Shown here: piece after piece, positions 55,234 to 64,000 of the stretch
Layout of the letters: each line of letters begins with the position of its first letter
How positions within the stretch are numbered: position 1 is the first letter of the stretch
The notes under the pieces: generated by a model
The model's database searches: none
Told to the model about the DNA's origin: nothing
What the model saw: only the letters and a program-made list of their open reading frames with translations
Program-made: the position numbers and the translations under genes
Source: [Synechococcus] sp. NIES-970
GTDB taxonomy: Bacteria; Cyanobacteriota; Cyanobacteriia; Cyanobacteriales; MRBY01
Length of the DNA stretch: 64,000 bases
Direction: 5' to 3'
Assembly: GCA_002356215.1 (NCBI GenBank)
Contig: AP017959.1
Span: forward strand, 744,001-808,000

Positions 55234-56634
55234 GTGAATCTAGGGGATACTATTGTGGCGATCGCCAGTGCGGTCGTGCCGAATCAAGGCAGCATTGGCA
55301 TTGTACGCCTATCGGGGGAGGCCGCCCTACCCATTGCCCGCCAGCTTTTCCAGGCTCCGGGCCAACAAGTCTGGGAAAGTCACCGTATTCTGTATGGCTA
55401 TGTGCGCCAACCGCAAACCCAGGCGATCATTGATGAAGCCTTGCTACTGCTGATGTTAGCCCCCCGTTCTTTTACTGCGGAAGATGTGGTGGAATTCCAT
55501 TGCCACGGCGGGATTATGCCAGTGCAACAGGTGTTGCAGCTCTGTGTAGAGGCAGGTGCTCGCCTGGCTGAACCCGGCGAATTTTCCCTACGAGCTTTTT
55601 TAAATGGCCGCATTGACTTGACCCAAGCCGAAAGCGTTGCCGAACTGGTGGGCGCCAAATCACCCCAATCAGCCCGGGTTGCCCTTGCGGGAATCCGGGG
55701 TAAACTGGCCCAGCCAATTCGTCAGTTGCGAGATCAATGTCTAGATATTTTGGCCGAGGTGGAAGCCCGCATCGACTTTGAAGATGATTTGCCTCCCCTC
55801 GACGAGACGCAAATTCAACGGGACTTAACCCGAGTTCTTGGGGAAGTGGCGCAAATTTTGCAGACTGCTGACCGGGGAGAGCTGTTACGCACGGGTCTAA
55901 AAGTGGCGATCGTCGGCCGGCCCAATGTGGGAAAATCTAGCTTATTAAATGCCTGGAGTCGCAGCGATCGCGCCATTGTAACCGACTTGCCAGGAACAAC
56001 ACGGGATGTGGTGGAATCGCAGTTAGTTGTGCAGGGTATTCCGGTGCAAGTGCTGGATACAGCGGGCATTCGGGAAACGGAAGATACTGTTGAAAAAATT
56101 GGTGTGGCCCGCTCCTTAGCTGCCTCCCAGCAAGCAGACTTAGTCCTTTTTACCATCGATGCGGCGGCGGGTTGGACCGCTGCGGATCAAGAGATTTTCC
56201 AACGGCTGATTGGAACGACTCCTCATCAAGAACGGGAACGTCCCCAGCCAATTTTGTTGGTGATCAATAAAACGGATATTGCCCAGGCGGAAAATATTGT
56301 GGTCCCCCCCCAGGTGCAACGGGTCGTCAAAACCGCCGCCGCCCAGAACCAGGGTCTTGATGATCTTGAACAGGCGATCGCCGAACTCGTCCAGGGAGGT
56401 CAGGTGGGAGCCGCAGACCTTGACTTTGCGATCAACCAACGCCAAGCAGCAGCCTTGACCCAGGCCCAACAGGCTCTCCTCCAGGTGCAGGAAACAATCA
56501 CCCAGGCCTTACCCCTCGATTTTTGGACGATTGATTTGCGTAGTGCCGTCCAAGCCCTTGGGGAAATTACCGGGGAAGGGGTAACAGAATCGGTATTAGA
56601 CCGCATTTTTAGCCGTTTTTGTATCGGGAAATAG
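55234..56634 (+). CDS. mnmE: tRNA uridine-5-carboxymethylaminomethyl(34) GTPase MnmE
   Basis: A 466-residue GTPase that with MnmG modifies the wobble U34 of certain tRNAs. The N-terminal domain begins [20 protein letters not shown] and has [14 protein letters not shown]. The G domain has [16 protein letters not shown] (G1, about 222), TDLPGTTRD (G2), [11 protein letters not shown] (G3) and NKTD (G4). The C-terminus ends FSRFCIGK with the catalytic Cys. The GTG start lies 3 bases after ssb. Length is normal. Confidence 0.97.
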   Translation: MNLGDTIVAIASAVVPNQGSIGIVRLSGEAALPIARQLFQAPGQQVWESHRILYGYVRQPQTQAIIDEALLLLMLAPRSFTAEDVVEFHCHGGIMPVQQVLQLCVEAGARLAEPGEFSLRAFLNGRIDLTQAESVAELVGAKSPQSARVALAGIRGKLAQPIRQLRDQCLDILAEVEARIDFEDDLPPLDETQIQRDLTRVLGEVAQILQTADRGELLRTGLKVAIVGRPNVGKSSLLNAWSRSDRAIVTDLPGTTRDVVESQLVVQGIPVQVLDTAGIRETEDTVEKIGVARSLAASQQADLVLFTIDAAAGWTAADQEIFQRLIGTTPHQERERPQPILLVINKTDIAQAENIVVPPQVQRVVKTAAAQNQGLDDLEQAIAELVQGGQVGAADLDFAINQRQAAALTQAQQALLQVQETITQALPLDFWTIDLRSAVQALGEITGEGVTESVLDRIFSRFCIGK

Positions 56635-56642
56635 CCTCTTCC

Positions 56643-57968
56643 TTAAGTGCGAATTTCAAACTGATTGAGATAACTGTCCACTTGGTTTGGCAAAAAAGCC
56701 CGCTGATCGATGAAGTGTAATTCTGATTTGAGGGGTTCCGGGGGCAGTCGGAGGCCGAAGGCTGGGGCGATTTCTTCGTAAATTTCCGTGGGATAGGCCG
56801 CCGCCACCACCTCCAGGGCATTTTCTGGATATGTCCTTAGGTTAAAGTGTTGCCATCGGACCATCTGGGTCAGGAGCCAGAGTCCGTGGGATTGCCAACA
56901 ATAATTGGCTTGATCCGGAGTCGGCAATTGTCCCCCCTGGCCAAACCAAATGGGACTGTCCCGCCGAGGGATGGGGCGATCGCCTATGCCCCCATAAAAA
57001 TATTCCCCTCCTAAGAGGGCAATGATTTGGGTGGGCTCAAGCCCTAAATTTGTGGCGAATAAAGCACCGACCGTGGTCGCATTCAGCGGATTTTGGCAAT
57101 ATTGGCAGCCCTCTAGGGTGGCAGCTATCAAGGCTTTGGCGGTGTTGGGATTGGTTTCTAACCAGCCCGCACTGGTGGTAATCACAGGCCCAGGATGTCC
57201 TTGCCACACATCTCCTGAAAGGTACTGCACAAATCCGGCCCCGTTGGCGATCGCCTGCTGTCCCCAAGGCTCTTGGCTACAGTAACCCTGGACGACCCCC
57301 GCCTGGAGTTTATGGTGGAGTTCTGTGGGAGCAAAGGCCAATAGCTCTAAATCACGGTCTGGATGGAAACCCATCTCGGCCCACCAATATCGATAAAGAT
57401 AGGCGGCTACGCTGTATTGATCATCGACAGCAAAGGTTTTATCCGGTAGAGCCCGCACATAACTGCGGTAGGCGGCCGCAAATTCTGGGAAGTTAGCATA
57501 ATCGATCCCCGCCCGGATATTACTGTCCCAGGTGCGCTGGCGGCCACAAAAAACGCCCCCATGGCGATAGAGCTGCATCAGGGCCACCAGATTTACAGCG
57601 GGGGTTTTGAGCTGATAGATCAGGGGCGTTGTAAAAGCGGTGATCGCTGCATCAAAACGCGCTTCCAATAAACCCTGTTCCACGGCCTCTTGATCTGCTT
57701 GGGGGTAGAACTGTACTTCGAGGCCATATTGGGCGAAAAAACCTTGTTCCTGGGCGACGAGCCAGGGGGCGATCGCTAAATTGGCCACATAGCCCACATT
57801 TAAAGTCTGCTTTTCTGGGGTAGGGAGGTCGAGGCGTGGCCCAGATTCCTCGGTAGCCGATGGGGCAGAATTTGTCGGCCAGCCCATCTCCGGCAGTTGG
57901 GCACAGGCTGTGAGGCCATAGCCCCAGGCGGCAAAGGCTCCGTATTTGAGTAGGTGGCGACGTTTCAT
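56643..57968 (-). CDS. orphan Tat/lipoprotein ABC substrate-binding protein (NrtA/CmpA-like)
   Basis: About 441 residues from the ATG at 57968 (the frame reaches 58022). The N-terminus MKRRHLLKYGAFAAWGYGLT then AC combines a twin-arginine-like motif with a lipobox Cys. The mature part has the NrtA/CmpA/NMT1 pattern: LNVGYVANLAIAPWLVAQEQ (about 55-74), FFAQYGLEVQFYPQ, ARFDAAITAFTTPL, and GYCSQEPWGQQAIANG near 220. It would bind nitrate, bicarbonate or an aromatic/pyrimidine-type solute at the membrane. No permease or ATPase is adjacent, so partners are elsewhere or it acts as a sensor. Confidence 0.8.
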   Translation of the reverse strand: MKRRHLLKYGAFAAWGYGLTACAQLPEMGWPTNSAPSATEESGPRLDLPTPEKQTLNVGYVANLAIAPWLVAQEQGFFAQYGLEVQFYPQADQEAVEQGLLEARFDAAITAFTTPLIYQLKTPAVNLVALMQLYRHGGVFCGRQRTWDSNIRAGIDYANFPEFAAAYRSYVRALPDKTFAVDDQYSVAAYLYRYWWAEMGFHPDRDLELLAFAPTELHHKLQAGVVQGYCSQEPWGQQAIANGAGFVQYLSGDVWQGHPGPVITTSAGWLETNPNTAKALIAATLEGCQYCQNPLNATTVGALFATNLGLEPTQIIALLGGEYFYGGIGDRPIPRRDSPIWFGQGGQLPTPDQANYCWQSHGLWLLTQMVRWQHFNLRTYPENALEVVAAAYPTEIYEEIAPAFGLRLPPEPLKSELHFIDQRAFLPNQVDSYLNQFEIRT

Positions 57969-58119
57969 CGGCAAAATATAGACAGACTCCCAAATTTTAC
58001 GAGTTCCCCCAGGCGATCGCAATTTCTATGGGTAGATCTTCTGGCTGGCGATCATCGCGAAAATCCCCAGAGCCACATGATGACCCCAGGGATTTGCCTT
58101 AAGCTACTCTGCCTAGACC

Positions 58120-60036
58120 CTAGACGGCGGTGGCAGCGGGGGTTGCTTCTGTCTGAAAAAACGCCGCCCGAATCGATTCGGCCATCTGAGCCGGCGTCAA
58201 ACCGTGGGCAACCTTCGCTTCAGCGGGGGTCCCATGTTCCACTAAGACATCTTCAACGCCAAAGCGCTTCACAGGCACCAGAACATTATTATCCTGGAGG
58301 GCTTCACAGACCGCCGAACCAAAGCCACCCATCAGACAGCCTTCCTCAAAGGTGGCCACTTTGCCAATTTGCTTGGCCAGGGGCGCGATCAGGTCTTTGT
58401 CGAGGGGTTTCACAAAGCGGGCATTGATCACCGTCGCACTGATGCCATGTTCGCTGAGGATTTCGGCCACCTGCAGGGTGGGGTGTACCATCGCTCCATA
58501 GCCAATCAAAAGGATGTCATCTCCATTGCGAAGAATTTCCCCTTTGCCAATGGGCAAGGGTTCCCAACCGTCTTCCATCAGGGGCGCTCCCACGCCACTG
58601 CCCCGGGGATAACGCATGGCGATCGCCCCGTCGGTGTATTCAATGCCCGTAACGAGCATCCGTTGTAATTCCGCTTCGTCCTTCGGGGCCATCACCACAA
58701 TATTCGGAATCAGGCGCAGATAGGCAATGTCATACATCCCCTGGTGGGTTGGCCCATCAGCCCCGACAATCCCGGCCCGGTCGAGACAGAAAAAGACAGG
58801 GAGTTTCTGAATACAAACATCGTGGATAATCTGGTCGTAGCCCCGTTGTAGAAAGGTGGAATAGATCGCTACCACGGGCCGGATGCCTTCACAGGCCAGA
58901 CCCGCTGCCAGGGTCACGGCATGTTGTTCTGCAATGCCCACATCAATATATTGCTTTGGCAATTTTTGTTGGAGTTTATCCAAGCCTGTCCCTGTGGCCA
59001 TCGCTGCCGTAATGCCAATAATTTTCGGGTTATTTTCGGCGAGGGTTGTGAGGGTATGGGCAAAAACTTTGGTGTAGCTCGCTGGCGTAGGTGTTTTGGA
59101 GGGATAGGCTTTCCCCGTTGCCAGGTCAAAGGGAGATTGGGCATGGTAACCGACTTGATCTTTTTCGGCGATCGCATAGCCTTTCCCTTTGACTGTGGCC
59201 ACATGGACGAGGGTCGGGCCTTTGGCCTTGTGGGCTTGTTTGAAGGTGCGAATTAATTCCTCTAGGTTGTGGCCATCTACAGGGCCAAAGTATTTAAAGC
59301 CTAATTCTTCAATCACGGCCCCCACTTTAGAGACCGCCAAACGCTTCATGCTGTCCTTGAGTCGTTCCATTTCTGGGGTGAGGGAGTCACCGACGAAAGG
59401 TAAATGCTTTACCTGTTCTTCAAGGTTGTCCGTAAGAAACTGCACCGGATCGCTGAGGCGGACTTTGTTCAAATAACGGGAAATAGCGCCCACATTCGGC
59501 GAGATGGACATTTCATTGTCATTGAGCACCACCATCAGATTTGTATCAGGAAGATGACCTGCATGGTTAATCGCTTCCAGGGCCATGCCCCCCGTTAAAG
59601 CGCCATCACCAATCACTGCGACACATTTAAAATCTTCTCCCTTGGCATCTCGGGCCAGGGCCATCCCTAGGGCTGCCGAAATACTGGTAGAAGCATGACC
59701 CGCCCCAAAGTGATCAAAGACATTTTCGCTGCGTTTGAGATAACCTGCGACCCCATCTTTCTGGCGGAGGGTATGAAACTCGTTGTAGCGTCCAGTGATC
59801 AGTTTATGGGGATAGGCTTGGTGACCCACATCCCAAATGACTTTATCGCGGTCAAGATCGAGGGTTTGGTAGAGGGCAAGGGTCAGTTCTACTACCCCTA
59901 AACCAGGGCCCAGGTGACCGCCGCTGGCGGCAATGGTTTGGAGGTGCTTTTCACGAATCTGCCGGGCAACCTCCTCCAACTGACGGATCGATAAACCGTG
60001 GAGTTGGTTGGGATGGGTAATTTCACTAAGATGCAT
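58120..60036 (-). CDS. dxs: 1-deoxy-D-xylulose-5-phosphate synthase
   Basis: A 638-residue thiamine-diphosphate enzyme, first step of the MEP pathway. It has [18 protein letters not shown] (about 40-58), [16 protein letters not shown], the TPP motif [20 protein letters not shown] (about 150-169) with [12 protein letters not shown], and the transketolase-type Glu in [17 protein letters not shown] (about 375). It makes DXP from pyruvate and glyceraldehyde-3-phosphate. It lies downstream of ols on the same strand, with a 186-base spacer, so it may have its own promoter. Confidence 0.98.
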   Translation of the reverse strand: MHLSEITHPNQLHGLSIRQLEEVARQIREKHLQTIAASGGHLGPGLGVVELTLALYQTLDLDRDKVIWDVGHQAYPHKLITGRYNEFHTLRQKDGVAGYLKRSENVFDHFGAGHASTSISAALGMALARDAKGEDFKCVAVIGDGALTGGMALEAINHAGHLPDTNLMVVLNDNEMSISPNVGAISRYLNKVRLSDPVQFLTDNLEEQVKHLPFVGDSLTPEMERLKDSMKRLAVSKVGAVIEELGFKYFGPVDGHNLEELIRTFKQAHKAKGPTLVHVATVKGKGYAIAEKDQVGYHAQSPFDLATGKAYPSKTPTPASYTKVFAHTLTTLAENNPKIIGITAAMATGTGLDKLQQKLPKQYIDVGIAEQHAVTLAAGLACEGIRPVVAIYSTFLQRGYDQIIHDVCIQKLPVFFCLDRAGIVGADGPTHQGMYDIAYLRLIPNIVVMAPKDEAELQRMLVTGIEYTDGAIAMRYPRGSGVGAPLMEDGWEPLPIGKGEILRNGDDILLIGYGAMVHPTLQVAEILSEHGISATVINARFVKPLDKDLIAPLAKQIGKVATFEEGCLMGGFGSAVCEALQDNNVLVPVKRFGVEDVLVEHGTPAEAKVAHGLTPAQMAESIRAAFFQTEATPAATAV

Positions 60037-60222
60037 GGGTTTTTCTCAAAGGCCATCTGATAAAGGGGTCTAGTTCTCAGGATATCAGGTCTAACAATTT
60101 TCATCAGAACATGTGAGATTGTACCGGATAGCCCAAGGGAATTTTGGAAGCATTCAGGAGTAGTAAGTCATAGATCAGAATCCAATATTTTCTGCCTTGA
60201 CGATCGCCCCCTGAAATATTTT

Positions 60223-63200
60223 TTATTGTGTTTGGGGCAGTTTATTCGGGGCGAGCTGTTGGCCGATAATTTGGGCGATCGCCTGGGGATTTTCAAAATG
60301 GAGATTGTGGCCACCAGATACGGTCAGGCGCTGGGCCTGGGGGAGGGCCATTTGGATCGCCTGGAGATCGGCAGGGCGGTTAAATTCACTCTGATCACCG
60401 TAGATCAAAGTGAGTGGCGCCGTGATGTCTTTGAGCAACGCCAAATAGCGGCGCCGACTGATGCCGTTAAATTCAATCCCTGCCCGGGTGCGGAGAAAAG
60501 GATCCCAGCGCCATTGCACGCCATCATCTTTGGGAATAGTACTGCGGGCGGTTAGGGCCACCGATAGGTCTTGGGAGAGGTGGGGGGTGGCTTGGCGCAA
60601 ACGGCGGGCGGCCACGGCCACACTCGGAAATGTGGGGTGTTGGGGGGGCTTCGCGAGGTAGTCCAGGTGGGTGATTAAGTGATTACCCGTTTCAGCATCG
60701 TCGATGTCGTTGGGGACGATGGTTTCCACCAAAATTAAATTCTGCACATTTTCTCGGCGAATCCCGGCATACATGGCGCCAATCACCGACCCCATGGAGT
60801 GGCCCACAAGGGTGAAGGGCTGCGTTGTTAATTGTTTGCTTAGATCATCTACATCGGCAAGAAAATCCAACATGCTGTAGGACTGGCCATGGGCAGATTT
60901 GCCATGACCCCGCAGATCCGGTGCGACCACCCAATAACCCTGGGCGGCCAGTTGGGGGGCAATGAGCTGCCAAGAGGCTCCCTGTTCGAGGATGCCGTGG
61001 AGCAAGAGGATCAACGGATGCTGGCGATCGCCCCACTCACAGAGACAGGTTTCCAAGCCCCGCACTTGAATGAACCGTTCCCCCATGGCCTGATGAGCAG
61101 GCTGAGTTTCAACGGCCTTGATATCGTCCTGGGGCAGCTCATATCTGAAGCGATGGGCCAGGTTGATGGTGCGCGGTTGCAAGGGGTGAGGCAAGCTAAT
61201 GGATCGCCATTTTTCTGCCAGACTCGGATCAATACTTTTGTGCTGGAGAAAATTAGGATCACCGACTCCCATGGACTGTTCATGGAGACCATCGGTCAGG
61301 CGATCGCCGCTGTAGGGATTGAGGAGGGCTTCGTTAAAATCGACCCCAAGAAACGCACAAATTTGTGTTAAAACAGCGCGGGGATCACGCACCAAATCTT
61401 CATAAATAACCTGGAGATATTGATCGCCATTAACGCTCTCACCCAAACCTAAAATATTGTGATTACTTTCGGTCCAAATTGACTCTGCCAAGGCATAGGG
61501 ATTCTGTTTTTCTGCTCCCAAAAGTTTATCCATCCGTAGCCGGGTAAAGGATTCGATCACAGCATAGGGATGGCGGACCAGGTGGATATATTTTGCTTTT
61601 TCAAAAAGGATTTCACTGTGGTCTAGAATATGGCGATCGCTGCCATAACTAGGGGATTTATCAATGAGTAAACGATCGCCCGCCTGCTGTTGCAGATAGG
61701 CATAAATTTCGGCAATGGATTTATTGTCTCGTACCCATTGTTTGACCTTTTTTTGACTTTCTGGGGCAGTTAATTGCTCCAAGTCCATTAACGCCCGTTG
61801 CAGCCCTTCGCCCAGGTGAGATGGCCCCAGTTCCCCATGGCGATCGCCCATGGTTTCAAAGGGGAGCAGATGCAGTTCTGGGGGCGAATAGAGCGCCGGA
61901 TGCCCTGCCAACATTACCCGCAACAATGTCGATCCAGACCGGGGACTAGAGAGAATAAAGGCAATGGGATTGGGATTTTTGCGGGCAGGTTTCTGCCACT
62001 GTTGTTTTGTTTTTACCGTGAGGCCCTGGGCGGGGGCCACTGCCGTTCCCGTCGCCGCCTTGGGGTCATGGGCTTTGGTGAACTCCGCGGCCAGATAAGC
62101 TGTCAGCACATCCAATCGGGGCCGTTCATAGATTTCCCGGGGATAGAGCATCAGTTGTAGATCTTGCTTGAGGGCGGCGATCGCCTCCATCACCATCAGG
62201 GAATCCATCCCTAGATCTAAAAGACTATCGTGGGGTTGAATTTTTTGGCGGTCTAACTTGAGAATTTGCGCCACAGAATGACGTAGATATTCCAATAGAT
62301 AAGCTGCTCGTTTTTCTGCTGTCAGGGTGAGTAACTCAGTGAAAATTGAGAGATTTTTTTGAGGTATTTGTTCCTCTGTAATTACCGCTTGGAAATAGTC
62401 GCTATGGGTCAGTCCCGGGAACTGTTTTGCCAGGGTAGACCAGTCGGCTTTAAAGACACCAATCTCGCCCTGTTTACCTAACAGTGTTTCAAGTATGTCT
62501 AAACCCTGTTGTGGTTGAATTAGGTCTAGGGCTTGGTTCGTTAATGCCGTTGCCATTCCCCCCGCGGCCCAAGGCCCCCAATGGATCGCTAGGGCGGGTA
62601 AGCCCTTGGCCTGCCGATGTTGGGCGATCGCCGTCATAATGCGATTAGCCGCCGCATAATTACATTGGCCTGGGGAACCCAACACACTTGCAACAGAGGA
62701 AAAAAGGACAAAAAAATCGAGATTTAAGTTTTGACTATGGCGATGTAAATACCAAGTTCCGTTAACTTTTGCGGCCGCAACAGCTTGAAAATTTTCCCAG
62801 GTTTGTTTTTGCAGTAAGCCATCGGCTAACGCACCCGCTGTATGAAAAATGCCACGAATCTGAGAATAGATTTGAAACAGTTTTTCAACCTGGCTTTCAT
62901 CTGCCAAATCACAGGGATAAACAATGGCATTTTGCGGCAGATCTATGGAAATTTTGGGGTGACGATGGCGGCTGAGAAGGATGATTTTTTCGGCCCCTTG
63001 ATCGGCGAGCCAGTGGGCAATTTTACGCCCAATCGCCCCTAAGCCACCCGTCACTAGATAAGTTCCCTGGGATTGAACTGGCACCTTCTTGATGGCTCTA
63101 TGGGCTTGGGGCTGCAGTTGGGCCCCATAGAGTTGACCCCGGCGCATTGCTAAATGTTGAAACTGATTTTGCTGACAAATTTGGACTAGATTCGGCAGGG

Positions 63201-64000
63201 TTGTATCTAGGTCGATAATTCCCCCCCACAACTCTGGATGCTCAAGGGCGATCGCCTGGCCTAACCCCCATAATCCGGCCTGGGCAAAGCCTTCTACAGA
63301 ATCACTTTCGAGCACCCGCTGGCTTTGGTGGGTCACAAACCAGCAGGGCACAGCAAATTTTTGTTGATCAAGGGCTTGGATGAGCTTCAAGGCCGTGGCG
63401 CTGGTCGAGCGTTGCCCTTGTTCTAGGTCTGATGTCGGCACTGTTGGGGGACAAATCTGAAGAACCCCCGCTAAATGTTCCCGCTCGATATAACTGAACA
63501 ATTCGTCAAAACCATCGGGAGAGACCTGCCAGAAATCATCCCCAGAAAACTGATTTTTGGTCCCCAGATAAACAAATTTGGCTTTGGTGAATTGCTGATA
63601 AATAGCTTCACTAACGGGATGGCGATCGCCTAAAATCAACCATTGTTTTTCTGGCTGTTGAGCTATCCCTAAACTTTGAATCGGCTTCCAGACCGTGCGA
63701 TAAAACCAACCATGACTATTTTCCGCTGGTGCGGCATTAGACTGTGTCCAGGATTGGGGATTAAACCAGTAGCGCTGCCGCTGAAAAGGATAGGTCGGCA
63801 AAATGAGTTTCCGGTGACCAAAACCCGCTTCCACGACTGGCCAATGCACGTCAAAGCCCTGTTCATAAAGTTTCCCGAGACTGATGAACATCTCCTGGAG
63901 GGGGTCACTTTGGGGACGCAGGCTCGGTAGCCACAGGGCGGCCTGTTCTGGGAGACAATGGCGTCCCATACTTAGGAGCACTGGTTTCGCTCCAATTTCG
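60223..64000 (-). CDS. ols: olefin synthase Ols, 3' part (AT end-KR-ACP-ST-TE), partial
   Basis: The frame is open through the right edge, so the N-terminal FAAL, ACP, KS and most of the AT lie outside. Visible in order: the AT tail (EIGAKPVLLSMGR), a KR with GTYLVTGGLGAIGRKIAH (near 63070) and FSSVASVLGSPGQCNYAAAN, an ACP with DSLLDLGMDSLMVMEAI (near 62210), a sulfotransferase with FILSSPRSGSTLLRVML (near 61940), and a thioesterase with LVGHSMGSVIGAMY (Ser, near 60800) and GGHNLHFEN near the end. This ACP-ST-TE ending performs beta-sulfation followed by decarboxylative elimination in the PCC 7002 pathway to 1-nonadecene and 1,14-nonadecadiene. Confidence 0.93.
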   Translation of the reverse strand, partial: EIGAKPVLLSMGRHCLPEQAALWLPSLRPQSDPLQEMFISLGKLYEQGFDVHWPVVEAGFGHRKLILPTYPFQRQRYWFNPQSWTQSNAAPAENSHGWFYRTVWKPIQSLGIAQQPEKQWLILGDRHPVSEAIYQQFTKAKFVYLGTKNQFSGDDFWQVSPDGFDELFSYIEREHLAGVLQICPPTVPTSDLEQGQRSTSATALKLIQALDQQKFAVPCWFVTHQSQRVLESDSVEGFAQAGLWGLGQAIALEHPELWGGIIDLDTTLPNLVQICQQNQFQHLAMRRGQLYGAQLQPQAHRAIKKVPVQSQGTYLVTGGLGAIGRKIAHWLADQGAEKIILLSRHRHPKISIDLPQNAIVYPCDLADESQVEKLFQIYSQIRGIFHTAGALADGLLQKQTWENFQAVAAAKVNGTWYLHRHSQNLNLDFFVLFSSVASVLGSPGQCNYAAANRIMTAIAQHRQAKGLPALAIHWGPWAAGGMATALTNQALDLIQPQQGLDILETLLGKQGEIGVFKADWSTLAKQFPGLTHSDYFQAVITEEQIPQKNLSIFTELLTLTAEKRAAYLLEYLRHSVAQILKLDRQKIQPHDSLLDLGMDSLMVMEAIAALKQDLQLMLYPREIYERPRLDVLTAYLAAEFTKAHDPKAATGTAVAPAQGLTVKTKQQWQKPARKNPNPIAFILSSPRSGSTLLRVMLAGHPALYSPPELHLLPFETMGDRHGELGPSHLGEGLQRALMDLEQLTAPESQKKVKQWVRDNKSIAEIYAYLQQQAGDRLLIDKSPSYGSDRHILDHSEILFEKAKYIHLVRHPYAVIESFTRLRMDKLLGAEKQNPYALAESIWTESNHNILGLGESVNGDQYLQVIYEDLVRDPRAVLTQICAFLGVDFNEALLNPYSGDRLTDGLHEQSMGVGDPNFLQHKSIDPSLAEKWRSISLPHPLQPRTINLAHRFRYELPQDDIKAVETQPAHQAMGERFIQVRGLETCLCEWGDRQHPLILLLHGILEQGASWQLIAPQLAAQGYWVVAPDLRGHGKSAHGQSYSMLDFLADVDDLSKQLTTQPFTLVGHSMGSVIGAMYAGIRRENVQNLILVETIVPNDIDDAETGNHLITHLDYLAKPPQHPTFPSVAVAARRLRQATPHLSQDLSVALTARSTIPKDDGVQWRWDPFLRTRAGIEFNGISRRRYLALLKDITAPLTLIYGDQSEFNRPADLQAIQMALPQAQRLTVSGGHNLHFENPQAIAQIIGQQLAPNKLPQTQ

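Overview
This window is chromosomal DNA of a unicellular cyanobacterium and looks most like Picosynechococcus (the Synechococcus sp. PCC 7002 group). The HIP1 octamer GCGATCGC is scattered through nearly every gene and spacer. Thylakoid genes are present: psbI, psbX, petN, thf1/psb29 and ycf66. The ATP synthase genes are split into the two usual cyanobacterial clusters. At the right edge sits the 3' part of a modular polyketide synthase ending ACP-sulfotransferase-thioesterase, the signature of the 1-alkene-forming olefin synthase (Ols) known from PCC 7002. The genus call is inference from these features, not a database match.

Layout. 1-1.8 kb: the end of a siderophore/cobalamin-type ABC uptake system (binding protein tail and FecCD permease) and a transglutaminase-like protein. 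1.8-5.1 kb: an AT-richer, HIP1-poor accessory stretch with long spacers, carrying three GNAT acetyltransferases (one clearly of the AAC(3)-I aminoglycoside type) and a CTP-synthase-like glutamine amidotransferase that has lost its catalytic His and Glu. 5.2-12.9 kb: a lipoprotein, thf1, then the operon atp1-I-H-G-F-D-A-C on the minus strand. 13-21.2 kb: aldo/keto reductase, two small conserved proteins, a minus-strand group ending in ispG, and dusA - DUF1537 kinase - rsmG. 21.3-23.7 kb: atpB-atpE with a strong terminator, then ycf65. 24-29.7 kb: the translation/transcription operon rimP-nusA-ylxR-infB behind a leader that looks like an attenuator, then petN with a 45-aa companion ORF. 29.8-36.5 kb: deoC, recO, an unknown membrane protein, a fused double PhnE-type permease, psbX, ycf66, a TolB-like lipoprotein and a small membrane protein behind a near-consensus promoter.

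36.5-47.3 kb, mostly minus strand: YheT-type hydrolase, ABC-F ATPase, O-methyltransferase (plus strand), GT2 glycosyltransferase, lepB, lptB-lptA, moeA, DUF4126, DUF1350 and an exported DUF6282 protein. 47.3-56.6 kb: psbI, several exported or membrane proteins of unknown role, an orphan histidine kinase downstream of ispF, ssb and mnmE. 56.6-64 kb: an orphan Tat/lipoprotein ABC binding protein, dxs, and the partial ols.

Together the genes cover bioenergetics (ATP synthase, b6f and PSII small subunits), translation (rimP, nusA, infB, rsmG, dusA, mnmE, ycf65), isoprenoid supply (dxs, ispF, ispG: three MEP-pathway genes in one 45-kb span) and envelope biogenesis (lepB, lptA, lptB, GT2). I saw no tRNA, rRNA, CRISPR array or complete insertion sequence. 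No wholly new multi-gene system is evident. The strongest leads are the accessory acetyltransferase/amidotransferase patch, the rimP leader, three unannotated or little-known small membrane ORFs, and the fused orphan permease.
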